Source of the DNA: Massilia sp. 9096 | GTDB taxonomy: Bacteria > Pseudomonadota > Gammaproteobacteria > Burkholderiales > Burkholderiaceae_D | Assembly: GCF_000745265.1 (NCBI RefSeq) | Contig: NZ_JQNN01000001.1 | Span: 3,162,001-3,226,000, forward strand | Reading direction: 5' to 3' | DNA: 64,000 nucleotides | In this document: positions 48,137 to 57,142 of the stretch, one piece after another | How the letters are laid out: the number at the start of each line of letters is the position of its first letter | Position numbering within the stretch: position 1 is the stretch's first letter | Position numbers and translations under genes: made by a program | Notes under the pieces: model-generated | The model's database searches: none | What the model was told of the DNA's origin: nothing | Seen by the model: only the letters and a program-made list of their open reading frames with translations

Positions 48137-49243
48137 TTAATGCACCAGCGGCGCCGCCGTCGCCGCCGACACCGTCACCGGCACGCCGCCGGCCGCGCTG
48201 GCCGGGATGGTCGGCGGCTTGATCGCCTCGAGCCACTTGCGCATGCGTCCGGCATCGGCGGTGCGCGACATCTTGCCCTTCGAGTCGAGGAACACCATGA
48301 TCACGTTGCGGCCCTGGATCGTGGCCTGCATCACCAGGCAGCGTCCGGCTTCGTTGATGAAACCGGTCTTTTGCAAGCCGATGTTCCAGTCCGGCATCGC
48401 GACCAGGTAGTTGGTGTTGTGGTACTGCATCTGACGGCCGTTGGCCTGCACCACGTAACTCGGGTCGGTGGTGTACTGGCGCAGCAGCGGTTCCTGATGG
48501 GCGATCATGACCAGCTTGGCCAGGTCGCGCGCGCTCGACACGTTCTGGCTCGACAGGCCGTTCGAATCGACGTAATGCGTATCGTTCATGCCGAGTTCAT
48601 GCGCCTTGGCGTTCATCGCCGCGACGAAGGCTTCGCGCCCGCCCGGGTAATTGCGGCCGAGTGCCGAGGCGGCGCGGTTTTCCGAGCTCATCAGTGCAAT
48701 ATGCAGCAGGTTGCCACGGGTCATGCGGGTGCCGACCGGCAAGCGCGAGCTGCTGAATTTCAGATGGTCGACGTCGTCGTCGGTGATGGCCAGGACATCA
48801 TCGAGATTCAGTTGCGACTGCACTACGAGCAAGCCGGTCATCAGCTTGGTGATCGATGCGATCGGCAGCGCCACCGTGGAATTCCTGTCGTACAGGACTT
48901 CCGAGGTCTGCTGATCCATCACGAAGGCGACGTTCGAGCGCAGGCCGAGCGAATCCTGGATACGGTTCAGCCCGGCAAGCTCGCCCGCACTGAGCGCGGC
49001 CGCCGCGACCGCCACCGGGGCAGCACGGCGCACGCGCTCGTAGACCACGCGGCGCTTGCCATGCACCTTGACGACGCGGCGCACTAGCTGGTCGCCGTTA
49101 TTGTCCGGCTTGATCTTGGCAAGTACGGCAACCTGGGCCGTGGAGCGCTTGACCGCGTGGTGGCGCCGGGTCTTGGCCTCGGCGACGGTCGGTTCGAGCA
49201 CGAGCAGCATGGACATGGCGGCAGCCAACGCGAGCTTTAGCAT
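48137..49243 (-). CDS. pbpG: D-alanyl-D-alanine endopeptidase (PBP7 type)
   Basis: Periplasmic low-molecular-weight penicillin-binding protein, 368 aa, that cuts peptidoglycan cross-links. A signal peptide (cleavage near AEA, residue 23) is followed by a basic linker of about 70 residues. The peptidase S11 domain follows. Catalytic motifs: SITK (Ser130), SEN (187-189) and KTG (292-294). The start at 49243 gives MLKLALAAAMSMLL, a good signal peptide; the longer frame does not. The last 25 residues are Ala/Pro-rich. Confidence 0.94.
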   Translation of the reverse strand: MLKLALAAAMSMLLVLEPTVAEAKTRRHHAVKRSTAQVAVLAKIKPDNNGDQLVRRVVKVHGKRRVVYERVRRAAPVAVAAAALSAGELAGLNRIQDSLGLRSNVAFVMDQQTSEVLYDRNSTVALPIASITKLMTGLLVVQSQLNLDDVLAITDDDVDHLKFSSSRLPVGTRMTRGNLLHIALMSSENRAASALGRNYPGGREAFVAAMNAKAHELGMNDTHYVDSNGLSSQNVSSARDLAKLVMIAHQEPLLRQYTTDPSYVVQANGRQMQYHNTNYLVAMPDWNIGLQKTGFINEAGRCLVMQATIQGRNVIMVFLDSKGKMSRTADAGRMRKWLEAIKPPTIPASAAGGVPVTVSAATAAPLVH

Positions 49244-49424
49244 TTGGAAATCCCTGGACGCAAACTGATGAGTACTTGAAAGCAGTGTAGCGGAAGATGA
49301 GTGCAGTACAAGAGAATGTAACACTCGCGCCACGAATTTGCTACAGCGCAATTTTCATGCGTTGCAGAAATCTCTTGACGATTCAACAGCTTGGCGCGAG
49401 CATTCAGTCGACAAGTATAGCGTG

Positions 49425-50120
49425 CTAGTCCATGAAGCGCGCAAACGTGGCGGCTGGCGCGCGCTCGGTCACCAGCGTGTTCTCGATCTTGTCCGGGTCG
49501 GCCCAGCCGAGCGCCATGCCGCATACCACCATCTGCTCGGCCGGCAATCCCAGCTGCTCGGCGATGATGCGGTGAAATTGCGTGAACGCCGCCTGCGGAC
49601 AAGTGTCGAGCCCGCGCGCACGCGCCGCAATCATGATGTTTTGCAGGAACATGCCATAGTCGAGCCACGAGCCCTGCTCCATCACGCGGTCGATGGTGAA
49701 GATCAGCCCGACCGGGGCGTCGAAGAAGGCGTAGTTGCGGCCGTGCTGGGCCGCCATCCCCGCCTTGTTGTCGCGTTGCAATCCCAACAGCGCATACAGA
49801 TCCCAGCCGACCTTGCGCCGGCGCTCGATGAAGGGTGACACCCATTCGCGCGGGTAATAGGCATATTCCTCGGTATGCTGCCTGGCCTGCTCGGGGTCGC
49901 GGTAGGCTGCCAGGATAGCCTCGCTCAAGCCGGCCTTGGCGACGCCGGTGAGCACGTGCACGTTCCATGGCTGGGTATTGGTGCCGGACGGCGCGCGCGC
50001 AGCCACCTCGAGAATGGCTTCGATGTCTTCGCGCGCGACCGGCGTCGGCAAAAAGGCGCGGATCGAGCGGCGCGCGACGATGGCGTCGTCCACTGCCTGC
50101 TGCTGAGGGCTGGTAATCAT
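49425..50120 (-). CDS. Nitroreductase family protein
   Basis: FMN-dependent oxidoreductase of 231 aa. The N-terminal FMN phosphate-binding pattern is RRSIRAFLPTPV, followed by ARAPSGTNTQPWNVHVLTG. The C-terminal part has the ERAPAATFARF end. Several Met codons are possible; ATG 50120 is preferred because AGGAG lies seven bases upstream. The longer frame reaches an AT-rich spacer. Physiological substrate unknown (quinones, nitroaromatics or flavin reduction in the family). A 181-base spacer separates it from pbpG. Confidence 0.9.
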   Translation of the reverse strand: MITSPQQQAVDDAIVARRSIRAFLPTPVAREDIEAILEVAARAPSGTNTQPWNVHVLTGVAKAGLSEAILAAYRDPEQARQHTEEYAYYPREWVSPFIERRRKVGWDLYALLGLQRDNKAGMAAQHGRNYAFFDAPVGLIFTIDRVMEQGSWLDYGMFLQNIMIAARARGLDTCPQAAFTQFHRIIAEQLGLPAEQMVVCGMALGWADPDKIENTLVTERAPAATFARFMD

Positions 50121-50295
50121 CGGCGCTCCTGGTGTGATCGGACCGGCCAAGTCTAGCATGCGCTGCAAGTGCATCGCCGAGCCGCGTTTACGGGAGAAGC
50201 GTTGTAACGGCGCAAATATATTTGCAGGAAAACGATTGCTTCCGTTGATATATCGCAATGCAATTGATTAGTGTTGTGCGCCGCGTCAAAAGTGC

Positions 50296-50323
50296 TTGAC
50301 GCATAATCTCAAGGCAGTAAAAT
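50296..50323 (+). promoter_or_regulatory. Predicted promoter of the phasin gene
   Basis: TTGACG (50296-50301), a 16-base spacer and TAAAAT (50318-50323) resemble a sigma-70 promoter. It would give a leader of about 95 nt before the phasin ATG. The rest of the 304-base spacer from 50121 is AT-rich and shows no gene. Confidence 0.5.
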
Positions 50324-50424
50324 TGGACATGTTGCGGCGCACAATCCGCCGTGTCACATCAAATACACAACCTGCTGTACCGGTCCAAAAGCATTCCATA
50401 CCCCATCCATTAATGGAGAACTAC

Positions 50425-51000
50425 ATGTTTGCATTCCCCGAGCAGTTTTCGACCGCGACCAAAAGCAATCTCGAATCCCAATTCGCCATGCTGTCGGCCC
50501 TGACCTCCAAGACGTTCGAAGGCATGGAAAAGCTGGTGGACCTGAACATCAGCACCGCCAAGGCCGCTATCGAAGGCTCCTCGGCAACCGCGCGCCAGCT
50601 GCTGGGCGCCAAGGATGCCCAGGAATTCTTTTCGCTGAGCGCTTCGCAAGCCCAGCCGAACGCCGAGAAAGCCATGTCGTACGGCCGCCAGCTGGCCACC
50701 ATCGCCGCCGACACCAGCGCCGAGTTCTCGCGCGCCGCCGAGAGCCAGTTCTCTGAAGTCAACCGCAAGGTGATCTCGCTGGTCGACGAAGTGACCAAGA
50801 ACGCCCCGGCCGGTTCGGAAACCTACGTGTCGGCCCTGAAAACCGCGATCAGCAACGCCAACGCCGGCTACGAGCAGTTCAGCAAGACCACCAAGCAGGC
50901 GGTCGAAGCGATGGAATCGAACCTGAACGCCGCCGTGTCGCAGTTCACCCAGGCTTCGCGCCAGGCCGGCGCCGCCGCCAACTCGGCTGCCGCTGCTTAA
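50425..51000 (+). CDS. phaP: Phasin family protein
   Basis: Polyhydroxyalkanoate granule-associated protein of 191 aa. The phasin domain covers nearly the whole chain: FPEQFSTATKSNLESQFAML, KLVDLNISTAKAAIEGSSAT and LLGAKDAQEFFSLSASQAQP. The C-terminal Ala-rich amphipathic helix ends in NSAAAA. The ATG at 50425 follows GGAGA by five bases; an upstream ATG at 50413 overlaps that ribosome-binding site. Indicates PHB storage. No PHA synthase is in the window. A strong terminator follows. Confidence 0.94.
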   Translation: MFAFPEQFSTATKSNLESQFAMLSALTSKTFEGMEKLVDLNISTAKAAIEGSSATARQLLGAKDAQEFFSLSASQAQPNAEKAMSYGRQLATIAADTSAEFSRAAESQFSEVNRKVISLVDEVTKNAPAGSETYVSALKTAISNANAGYEQFSKTTKQAVEAMESNLNAAVSQFTQASRQAGAAANSAAAA

Positions 51001-51031
51001 GTTTCAATCCGTTTCATCCGGTTTCAAATAC

Positions 51032-51072
51032 AACGGCCCGGATCGCATAACGCGGTCCGGGCCGTTTGTTTT
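51032..51072 (+). terminator. Rho-independent terminator after the phasin gene
   Basis: A 15-base stem with one G-T pair (51032-51046 with 51052-51066) and a 5-base loop is followed by TGTTTTG. Three imperfect 10-bp repeats beginning GTTTC (51001-51030) precede it. Confidence 0.82.
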
Positions 51073-51107
51073 GCAGCGGCCGCATCGGCCAGCGCATTGA
51101 CGCAGCT

Positions 51108-51146
51108 TAGTTACCCAACTTTATTCACCCAGCTTATTCACCCAGC

Positions 51147-51159
<13 letters not shown>
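51108..51159. repeat. 13-bp tandem array copying the 3' end of livF
   Basis: Units of 13 bp: a degenerate copy TTAGTTACCCAAC (51108-51120), then TTATTCACCCAGC twice (51121-51146). TTATTCACCCA at 51147-51157 is the real end of livF (Leu-Gly-Glu-stop on the minus strand). The array extends from the stop codon into the convergent spacer. It has the same period and geometry as the array after the globin gene. Confidence 0.88.
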
Positions 51160-51868
<709 letters not shown>

Positions 51869-51869
<1 letters not shown>

Positions 51870-52639
51870 TATCCATTTGCTCCACCCAGGTAGGCCTCGA
51901 TCACCGCCTGGTTCTTCTGGATCTCGGCCGGCAAGCCTTCCGCGATCAATTTGCCGTACTCGAGCACCGAAATGCGGTCGCACAAGCCCATCATCAGTTT
52001 CACGTCGTGCTCGATCAAGAGGATCGTGATGCCGGCATCGCGGATCTTGATCAGCAACTCGCGCAGCGCCAGCTTTTCGGTGGCGTTCATGCCGGCGGCC
52101 GGCTCGTCCAGCGCCAGCAGCTTGGGATCGGTCGCGAGCGCGCGCGCGATCTCGAGGCGGCGCTGGTCGCCGTACGACAGCGTGCGCGCCGAGCGATGGG
52201 CATACTCGCCGATGCCGACGAAATCGAGCAGCTCCTGCGCGCGCGCGCGGATCGCCGCTTCTTCACGGCGTGCGGCGCCATGGCGGAAGATCGCGCCGAA
52301 CACGCCCTGGTGCGTGCGCACGTGGCGCCCGACCATCACGTTTTCCAGCGCGCTCATCTCGCCGAACAGGCGGATGTTCTGGAAGGTGCGCGCGATGCCG
52401 GCCCTGGCCACCGCGTGCGGGGCGGAGGGCGAATACGGCTTGCCATCGAGCTCGAAGGTGCCGGTGTCCGGTTGATACAGGCCGGTGATCACGTTGAAGA
52501 AGGTCGTCTTGCCGGCGCCGTTCGGGCCGATCAAGCCGTAGACCTGCCCGTGCGCGATCTGGATGCGCACGTCGGTCAAGGCTTGCAGGCCGCCGAAGCG
52601 CTTGTTGACACCGGAAATGTTCAGCAATGCATTGCTCAT
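51869..52639 (-). CDS. livG: Branched-chain amino acid ABC transporter ATPase LivG
   Basis: First ATPase of the importer, 256 aa. Walker A LIGPNGAGKTTFFNVI, the LivG-type insert before the signature, signature LSYGDQRRLEIARAL, Walker B LLALDEPAAGMN and switch ILLIEHDVKLM are all present. The ATG at 52639 overlaps the livM stop (ATGA). Together with LivF it forms the ATPase heterodimer at the cytoplasmic face of LivHM. Confidence 0.96.
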
Positions 52640-53856
52640 GCCTGGCTCTCCTCGGCCTCTTCGGCTTCTTCCTTGGCCAGGGCTGCCGCCGGGCGGTCTT
52701 CCTTGTTCGGCGACGGCCACAGGCCGGCCGGGCGGTACAGCATGATCACGACCATGGCCAGGCCGTACAGCAGCTGGCGCAGCACTTCGGCCTCGATCAC
52801 GACCTTGCCGAACAACGCCTGCTGGGCCGGCTCGACCACGTGGCGCAGCACTTCCGGCAGCGCCGCCAGCAGTACGCCACCCATCACCACGCCGGGGATG
52901 TGGCCGATACCGCCCAGTACCACCATCGCCAGCACGGCGATCGACTCGGTCAGCGAGAACGATTCGGGAGAAACAAATCCCTGGAAAGCCGCGAACATCG
53001 CGCCGGCCACGCCACCGAACGAGGCGCCCATCGAAAACGCCAGCAATTTCACGTTGCGCGTATTGATGCCCATCGCCTTGGCGGCGATCTCGTCTTCGCG
53101 GATCGCCACCCAGGCCCGGCCCAGGCGCGAGTGCTGCAGGCGGCCGGTCATGAAGATCGTGACAATGCACAGCAGCAGGAACAGGAAATAGTAGGCGTTC
53201 ACCGACGGCATGCTCAAGGGCCCGAGATGCACGGTGGCTTTCGAGCCCGCCTCGCCCGCCAGCGATACCCCGAAGATGCGGATCGGGTCGATCAGGTTGA
53301 TGCCCTGCGGGCCGTTGGTGAAATTGATCGGATCGTTCAGGTTGTTCATGAAGATCCGGATGATCTCGCCGAAGCCCAGCGTCACGATGGCGAGATAGTC
53401 GCCGCGCAGTTTCAGCGTCGGGGCGCCCAGCAGCGCGCCGAACAGCGCCGCGACCAGGCCCGCCAGCGGCACGATGAACCACACCGACAGGTGGATGCCG
53501 TCCTGGTGGATCTGCTCGCCAAAGAGCTTGACCAGCGCGTCACCCAGCGCCGGCGAATAATTCACCACCGATTCCAGCAAAGCGGCGAACTGCGGCGACG
53601 ATAGCAGGCCGGTCAAATAGGCGCCGACCGCGAAAAAGGCGATGTAGCCCAGGTCGAGCAGGCCGGCAAAGCCGACCACGATGTTCAAGCCCAGCGCCAG
53701 CATGATGTACAGCAGGGCCATGTCCAGGATGCGCACCCACGAATTGCCGAACTGGCTGGCGATGAAGGGGAACGCGATCATCGCCGCCAGCAGCACGGCC
53801 ATGCTGGCGTAGCTCTGGCGCGGCTTGTGCGTCGTATCAAAAGTCAGGAGAGCCAC
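52636..53856 (-). CDS. livM: Branched-chain amino acid ABC transporter permease LivM
   Basis: Inner-membrane permease of 406 aa, longer than LivH as usual. Multiple helices are evident; the family segments NIVVGFAGLLDLGYIAFFAVGA, PTLKLRGDYLAIVTLGFGEI and RLGRAWVAIREDEIAAKAMG (the cytoplasmic coupling region) are clear. The C-terminus is a charged, Glu/Ala-rich tail of about 25 residues. It is 13 bases after livH. Confidence 0.96.
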   Translation of the reverse strand: MALLTFDTTHKPRQSYASMAVLLAAMIAFPFIASQFGNSWVRILDMALLYIMLALGLNIVVGFAGLLDLGYIAFFAVGAYLTGLLSSPQFAALLESVVNYSPALGDALVKLFGEQIHQDGIHLSVWFIVPLAGLVAALFGALLGAPTLKLRGDYLAIVTLGFGEIIRIFMNNLNDPINFTNGPQGINLIDPIRIFGVSLAGEAGSKATVHLGPLSMPSVNAYYFLFLLLCIVTIFMTGRLQHSRLGRAWVAIREDEIAAKAMGINTRNVKLLAFSMGASFGGVAGAMFAAFQGFVSPESFSLTESIAVLAMVVLGGIGHIPGVVMGGVLLAALPEVLRHVVEPAQQALFGKVVIEAEVLRQLLYGLAMVVIMLYRPAGLWPSPNKEDRPAAALAKEEAEEAEESQA

Positions 53857-53869
53857 GTTTGATTCCCCT

Positions 53870-54799
53870 TTACGCGCGGTCCGCCACGCGCTCGCCCATG
53901 ATGCCGGACGGCCGCACGGTCAGCACCAGGATCAGCACGATGAAGGCGAAGATGTCCTGGTAGTTCGAGCCGAGGAAGCCGCCGGTCAGGTCGCCGATGT
54001 AGCCGGCGCCGAGGCTCTCGATAATGCCCAGCACAATCCCGCCGATCATGGCGCCGTAGATATTGCCGATACCGCCCAGCACCGCCGCCGAAAAGGCCTT
54101 CATGCCCGGCACGGTGCCCATGGCAAACTGGATCGAGGCGTAATTCGCGCCCCACATCACGCCGGCCACGGCCGCGAGGGCGGCGCCGATGGCGAAGGTC
54201 GAGACGATCACGCGGTTCGAATCGACGCCCATCAGGCCGGCCACACGCGGGTTCTCGGCGACGGCGCGCATGGCGCGGCCCATCTTGGTCTTTTCGACCA
54301 GGAACACCAGCGCGGCCATGGCAACGGCCGCCAGCACCAGCAGCAGCACCTGGGTATGCGAGATCACCGCCCCGCCAATCGTGATCGGGTCCGACGACAG
54401 CAGCTGCGGGAACGGCAGCGGGCTGCGGCCCCAGATCATCATCGCGAAGGTCTGCAGCAGGATCGACACGCCGATCGCCGTGATCAAAGGCGCCAGGCGC
54501 GGCGCGTTGCGCAGGCGGCGGTAGGCGATGCGCTCGATCGCCACGTTGACCAGCATCGCCACCGGCATCGCGCCGACGATCGCGATCGCCAGCTGCACGC
54601 CGCCCGGCAAGCCGGGAAAGTGGGCGTTGAGCAGCTTGATGATCGTCAAGCCGACCATGGCGCCGATCATCAGCACGTCGCCGTGGGCGAAGTTAATCAG
54701 GTTCAGCACGCCGTACACCATCGTGTACCCGAGCGCGATCAGCGCATACATGCTGCCCAAGACCAGTCCGTTCAGGATCTGCTGGACAAATGTTTCCAT
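53870..54799 (-). CDS. livH: Branched-chain amino acid ABC transporter permease LivH
   Basis: Inner-membrane permease of 309 aa. Starts METFVQQILNGLVLGSMYAL, and includes YGVLNLINFAHGDVLMIGAM and the coupling loop KTKMGRAMRAVAENPRVAGL, all typical of LivH. It is the first gene of livH-M-G-F. The periplasmic binding protein that usually precedes it is absent; upstream is instead a terminator for the apt transcript, so livH should have its own promoter in the short spacer or depend on readthrough. Confidence 0.96.
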   Translation of the reverse strand: METFVQQILNGLVLGSMYALIALGYTMVYGVLNLINFAHGDVLMIGAMVGLTIIKLLNAHFPGLPGGVQLAIAIVGAMPVAMLVNVAIERIAYRRLRNAPRLAPLITAIGVSILLQTFAMMIWGRSPLPFPQLLSSDPITIGGAVISHTQVLLLVLAAVAMAALVFLVEKTKMGRAMRAVAENPRVAGLMGVDSNRVIVSTFAIGAALAAVAGVMWGANYASIQFAMGTVPGMKAFSAAVLGGIGNIYGAMIGGIVLGIIESLGAGYIGDLTGGFLGSNYQDIFAFIVLILVLTVRPSGIMGERVADRA

Positions 54800-54820
54800 G
54801 GTTTGCCGTGTTTCCTTTTC

Positions 54821-54854
54821 AAAAAAAACGGCATCCGGACCGATCCGGATGCCG
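54821..54854 (-). terminator. Terminator upstream of livH (minus strand)
   Basis: A perfect 11-bp stem (CGGCATCCGGA 54829-54839 with TCCGGATGCCG 54844-54854). On the minus strand it is followed by eight T (A-run 54821-54828), so it ends transcription coming from the apt side 22 bases before the livH start. The remaining spacer to apt (54855-55038) shows no gene. Confidence 0.85.
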
Positions 54855-55038
54855 CTCTTGGCCTGACAGTGTCTGTTGCGCGTCTTATCGCTTGCTCATG
54901 CGACAAGACAAAATCCGAGCGCCATCATCATAGCGAGGTTTTAGCAAAAGTAATATCGGAAATTTACGAGGCGGGCGAAATCACCGGCGCCGTGCGCTGC
55001 GAGGGCCGCCATGCACCAGGGAGGCGCGCCGTCTGCAC

Positions 55039-55551
55039 TCAAACGTCGCGCAGCGTCACCACCGGCATGCTCAAATCGCGCTTGTCCTGGAAGAACGCGA
55101 CGTCGAACAGCGCCGCTGCGCCGACCACGTCCTTGCCGATTCGCCGCAACAGCGTCGCCGCCGCCTCGATCGTGCCGCCGGTGGCCAGCACGTCGTCGAC
55201 GATCAGCACGCGCCGGCCGCGGATGCGCTCCGGCTGCAGCTCGATGGTCGCGCTGCCGTATTCGCGCCGGTAGTCGACGCTGATCGCATGGCCCGGCAGG
55301 CGGCCCGGCTTTCTGGCCATCGCGAAACCGATTGCGCGCTTGTACGCCAGCGCGCCGGCGATCATGAAACCGCGCGCGTCCATCGCCAGCAAAAAATCGA
55401 AATCCAGCGCGGCCGTCTTTTCATACAGGCCGTCGATCGCCAGCTGCCAGTGCAGCGGGTTATCGAAAATGCAGCCGACGTCGATGAAATTGACGCCGGG
55501 TTCGGGGTAGTCCTGGAAGAACTCGAGAGGAATCGTGTCGAACGTGCTCAT
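55039..55551 (-). CDS. apt: Adenine phosphoribosyltransferase
   Basis: Purine salvage enzyme of 170 aa that joins adenine and PRPP to AMP. The PRPP-binding loop RVLIVDDVLATGGTIEAA is diagnostic, and FLLAMDARGFMIAGALAY with RKPGRLPG matches APT. It is last in a fkpB-ispH-apt series on the minus strand, 10 bases after ispH. Specificity for adenine over other purines is inferred from family resemblance. Confidence 0.92.
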   Translation of the reverse strand: MSTFDTIPLEFFQDYPEPGVNFIDVGCIFDNPLHWQLAIDGLYEKTAALDFDFLLAMDARGFMIAGALAYKRAIGFAMARKPGRLPGHAISVDYRREYGSATIELQPERIRGRRVLIVDDVLATGGTIEAAATLLRRIGKDVVGAAALFDVAFFQDKRDLSMPVVTLRDV

Positions 55552-55561
55552 GCCAGGAAGG

Positions 55562-56536
55562 TCAAACCACCGCCTCTTCGCTGGACGGCGCCTTGCCGCC
55601 GCCTTCCAGGCCTTTCGGCAGCGGGAAGGTCACGTGCTCTTCCACACCCTCGAGCGCGCGCACGCTGGCGGCGCCGAGCTGCTTGAGGCGGTCGATCACG
55701 GCCTGCACCAGCACTTCAGGCGCCGAGGCGCCGGCGGTCACGCCGATGCGCTTCTTGCCGGCGATCCAGCTTGGGTCAATGGCGGCGGCATTGTCGACCA
55801 TGTAGGCCGGCGTGCCCTTCTTCTCGGCGACTTCGCGCAGGCGGTTCGAGTTCGAGCTGTTCGGGCTGCCGACCACGATCACCACCTCGACCTGGGGCGC
55901 CATGAACTTCACGGCGTCCTGGCGGTTGGTGGTGGCGTAGCAGATGTCGCCCTTCTTCGGCTCGATGATGTTCGGGAATCGCTTCTTCAGCGCGGCGATG
56001 ATCTCGAAGGTATCGTCGACCGACAGCGTAGTCTGCGAGACGTAGGCCAGCTGGTCCGGATTGGCGACCTGCAGCTTCTCGACATCCTCGACGGTCTCGA
56101 CCAGGTGCATGCCTTCCTCGCCCTCTTCGACCTGGCCCATCGTGCCTTCCACTTCCGGGTGGCCGGCGTGGCCGATCATGATGATCTCGGCGCCCTGCTT
56201 GCGCATCTTGCCGACTTCGACGTGCACCTTGGTCACCAGCGGGCAGGTCGCGTCGAACACCTTCAGGCCGCGCGACTCGGCTTCCTCGCGCACGGCCTTG
56301 GACACGCCGTGGGCCGAGAACACCAGCGTATTGCCGGGCGGGACGTCGTCCAGGTCTTCGATGAAGATCGCGCCCTTGGTGCGCAGGTCGTTGACGACGT
56401 AGGCGTTGTGGACGATTTCGTGGCGGACGTAGATCGGCGCGCCGAACTGGCGCAGGGCGCGCTCGACGATTTCGATCGCGCGGTCGACGCCGGCGCAAAA
56501 GCCGCGCGGCTGGGCTAACAGGATCTCGTTTTCCAT
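55562..56536 (-). CDS. ispH: 4-hydroxy-3-methylbut-2-enyl diphosphate reductase
   Basis: Last enzyme of the non-mevalonate isoprenoid pathway, 324 aa, a [4Fe-4S] protein. The three cluster Cys are in [23 protein letters not shown] and [11 protein letters not shown]. The substrate SxN motif is [11 protein letters not shown]. It is expected to be essential. It lies 38 bases after fkpB and would share its transcript, which in this genome begins beyond or within a group II intron. Confidence 0.97.
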   Translation of the reverse strand: MENEILLAQPRGFCAGVDRAIEIVERALRQFGAPIYVRHEIVHNAYVVNDLRTKGAIFIEDLDDVPPGNTLVFSAHGVSKAVREEAESRGLKVFDATCPLVTKVHVEVGKMRKQGAEIIMIGHAGHPEVEGTMGQVEEGEEGMHLVETVEDVEKLQVANPDQLAYVSQTTLSVDDTFEIIAALKKRFPNIIEPKKGDICYATTNRQDAVKFMAPQVEVVIVVGSPNSSNSNRLREVAEKKGTPAYMVDNAAAIDPSWIAGKKRIGVTAGASAPEVLVQAVIDRLKQLGAASVRALEGVEEHVTFPLPKGLEGGGKAPSSEEAVV

Positions 56537-56574
56537 GAACAGGATGGGCTCTTGTGAATGAACTTGGGTACGGC

Positions 56575-57030
56575 TTACAGCACGGAAATCAGCTGGACTT
56601 CGAATTTCAGGGCCTGGCCCGCCAGCGGATGGTTGAAGTCGAACACGGCCGAGTCGGCGCGCAGTTCGCGCAGCACGCCGGCAAAGCGGCCACCACCCGG
56701 CGCGGCGAAATCGACCAGGTCGCCGACCTGGTAGTCGGCATCCAGCTCGGAATTCTCGTCCAGCATCTTCTTGGACACCGTCTGGATCAGCTCGGGGTTG
56801 CGCGGTCCGAAACCTTCTTCCGGACCCAGCTCGAAAGTCGTGTGCGTGCCCTCTTCCAGGCCGAGCAGGCGCTGCTCGAGGGCAGGCGCGAGCTGGCCCT
56901 GGCCCAGCATCAGCGTGGCGGGCGTGCTGCCGAAGGTGGTGACGATATCGTTGCCGTCGGCGTCGGCGAGACGATAGTGCAGCGTCAGGTAGGCCGATTC
57001 GGTCACGATGGGAGCGTTGGTGGTGGACAT
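56575..57030 (-). CDS. fkpB: FKBP-type peptidyl-prolyl isomerase (SlpA/FkpB type)
   Basis: Small cytoplasmic prolyl isomerase of 151 aa. Like SlpA it has an FKBP domain interrupted by an IF (insert-in-flap) domain: [40 protein letters not shown], and the insert around [20 protein letters not shown]. The commonly observed pairing with ispH is present. The group II intron ends about 18 bases upstream of the ATG at 57030, and no clear Shine-Dalgarno is seen in those bases, so the original leader is interrupted. Confidence 0.93.
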   Translation of the reverse strand: MSTTNAPIVTESAYLTLHYRLADADGNDIVTTFGSTPATLMLGQGQLAPALEQRLLGLEEGTHTTFELGPEEGFGPRNPELIQTVSKKMLDENSELDADYQVGDLVDFAAPGGGRFAGVLRELRADSAVFDFNHPLAGQALKFEVQLISVL

Positions 57031-57091
57031 TGCTTGATGAAGGTGACGTGGAGGGTAGGAAGGGCCTGTTACCAGAACCCCTCCCCCCTAA

Positions 57092-57125
57092 GAACCGTGC
57101 TTGCGACTTTCACCGCACACGGCTC
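57092..57125 (-). ncRNA. Group II intron domain V
   Basis: The 34-nt hairpin starts GAGCCGTGTGCGG, has a GAAA tetraloop in GTGAAAGTCGC and ends GCACGGTTC. It carries the catalytic AGC-equivalent triad position and the two-base bulge typical of bacterial group II introns. It begins 18 bases after the maturase stop. Confidence 0.92.
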
Positions 57126-57142
57126 AAGCATAATAAAAGTTC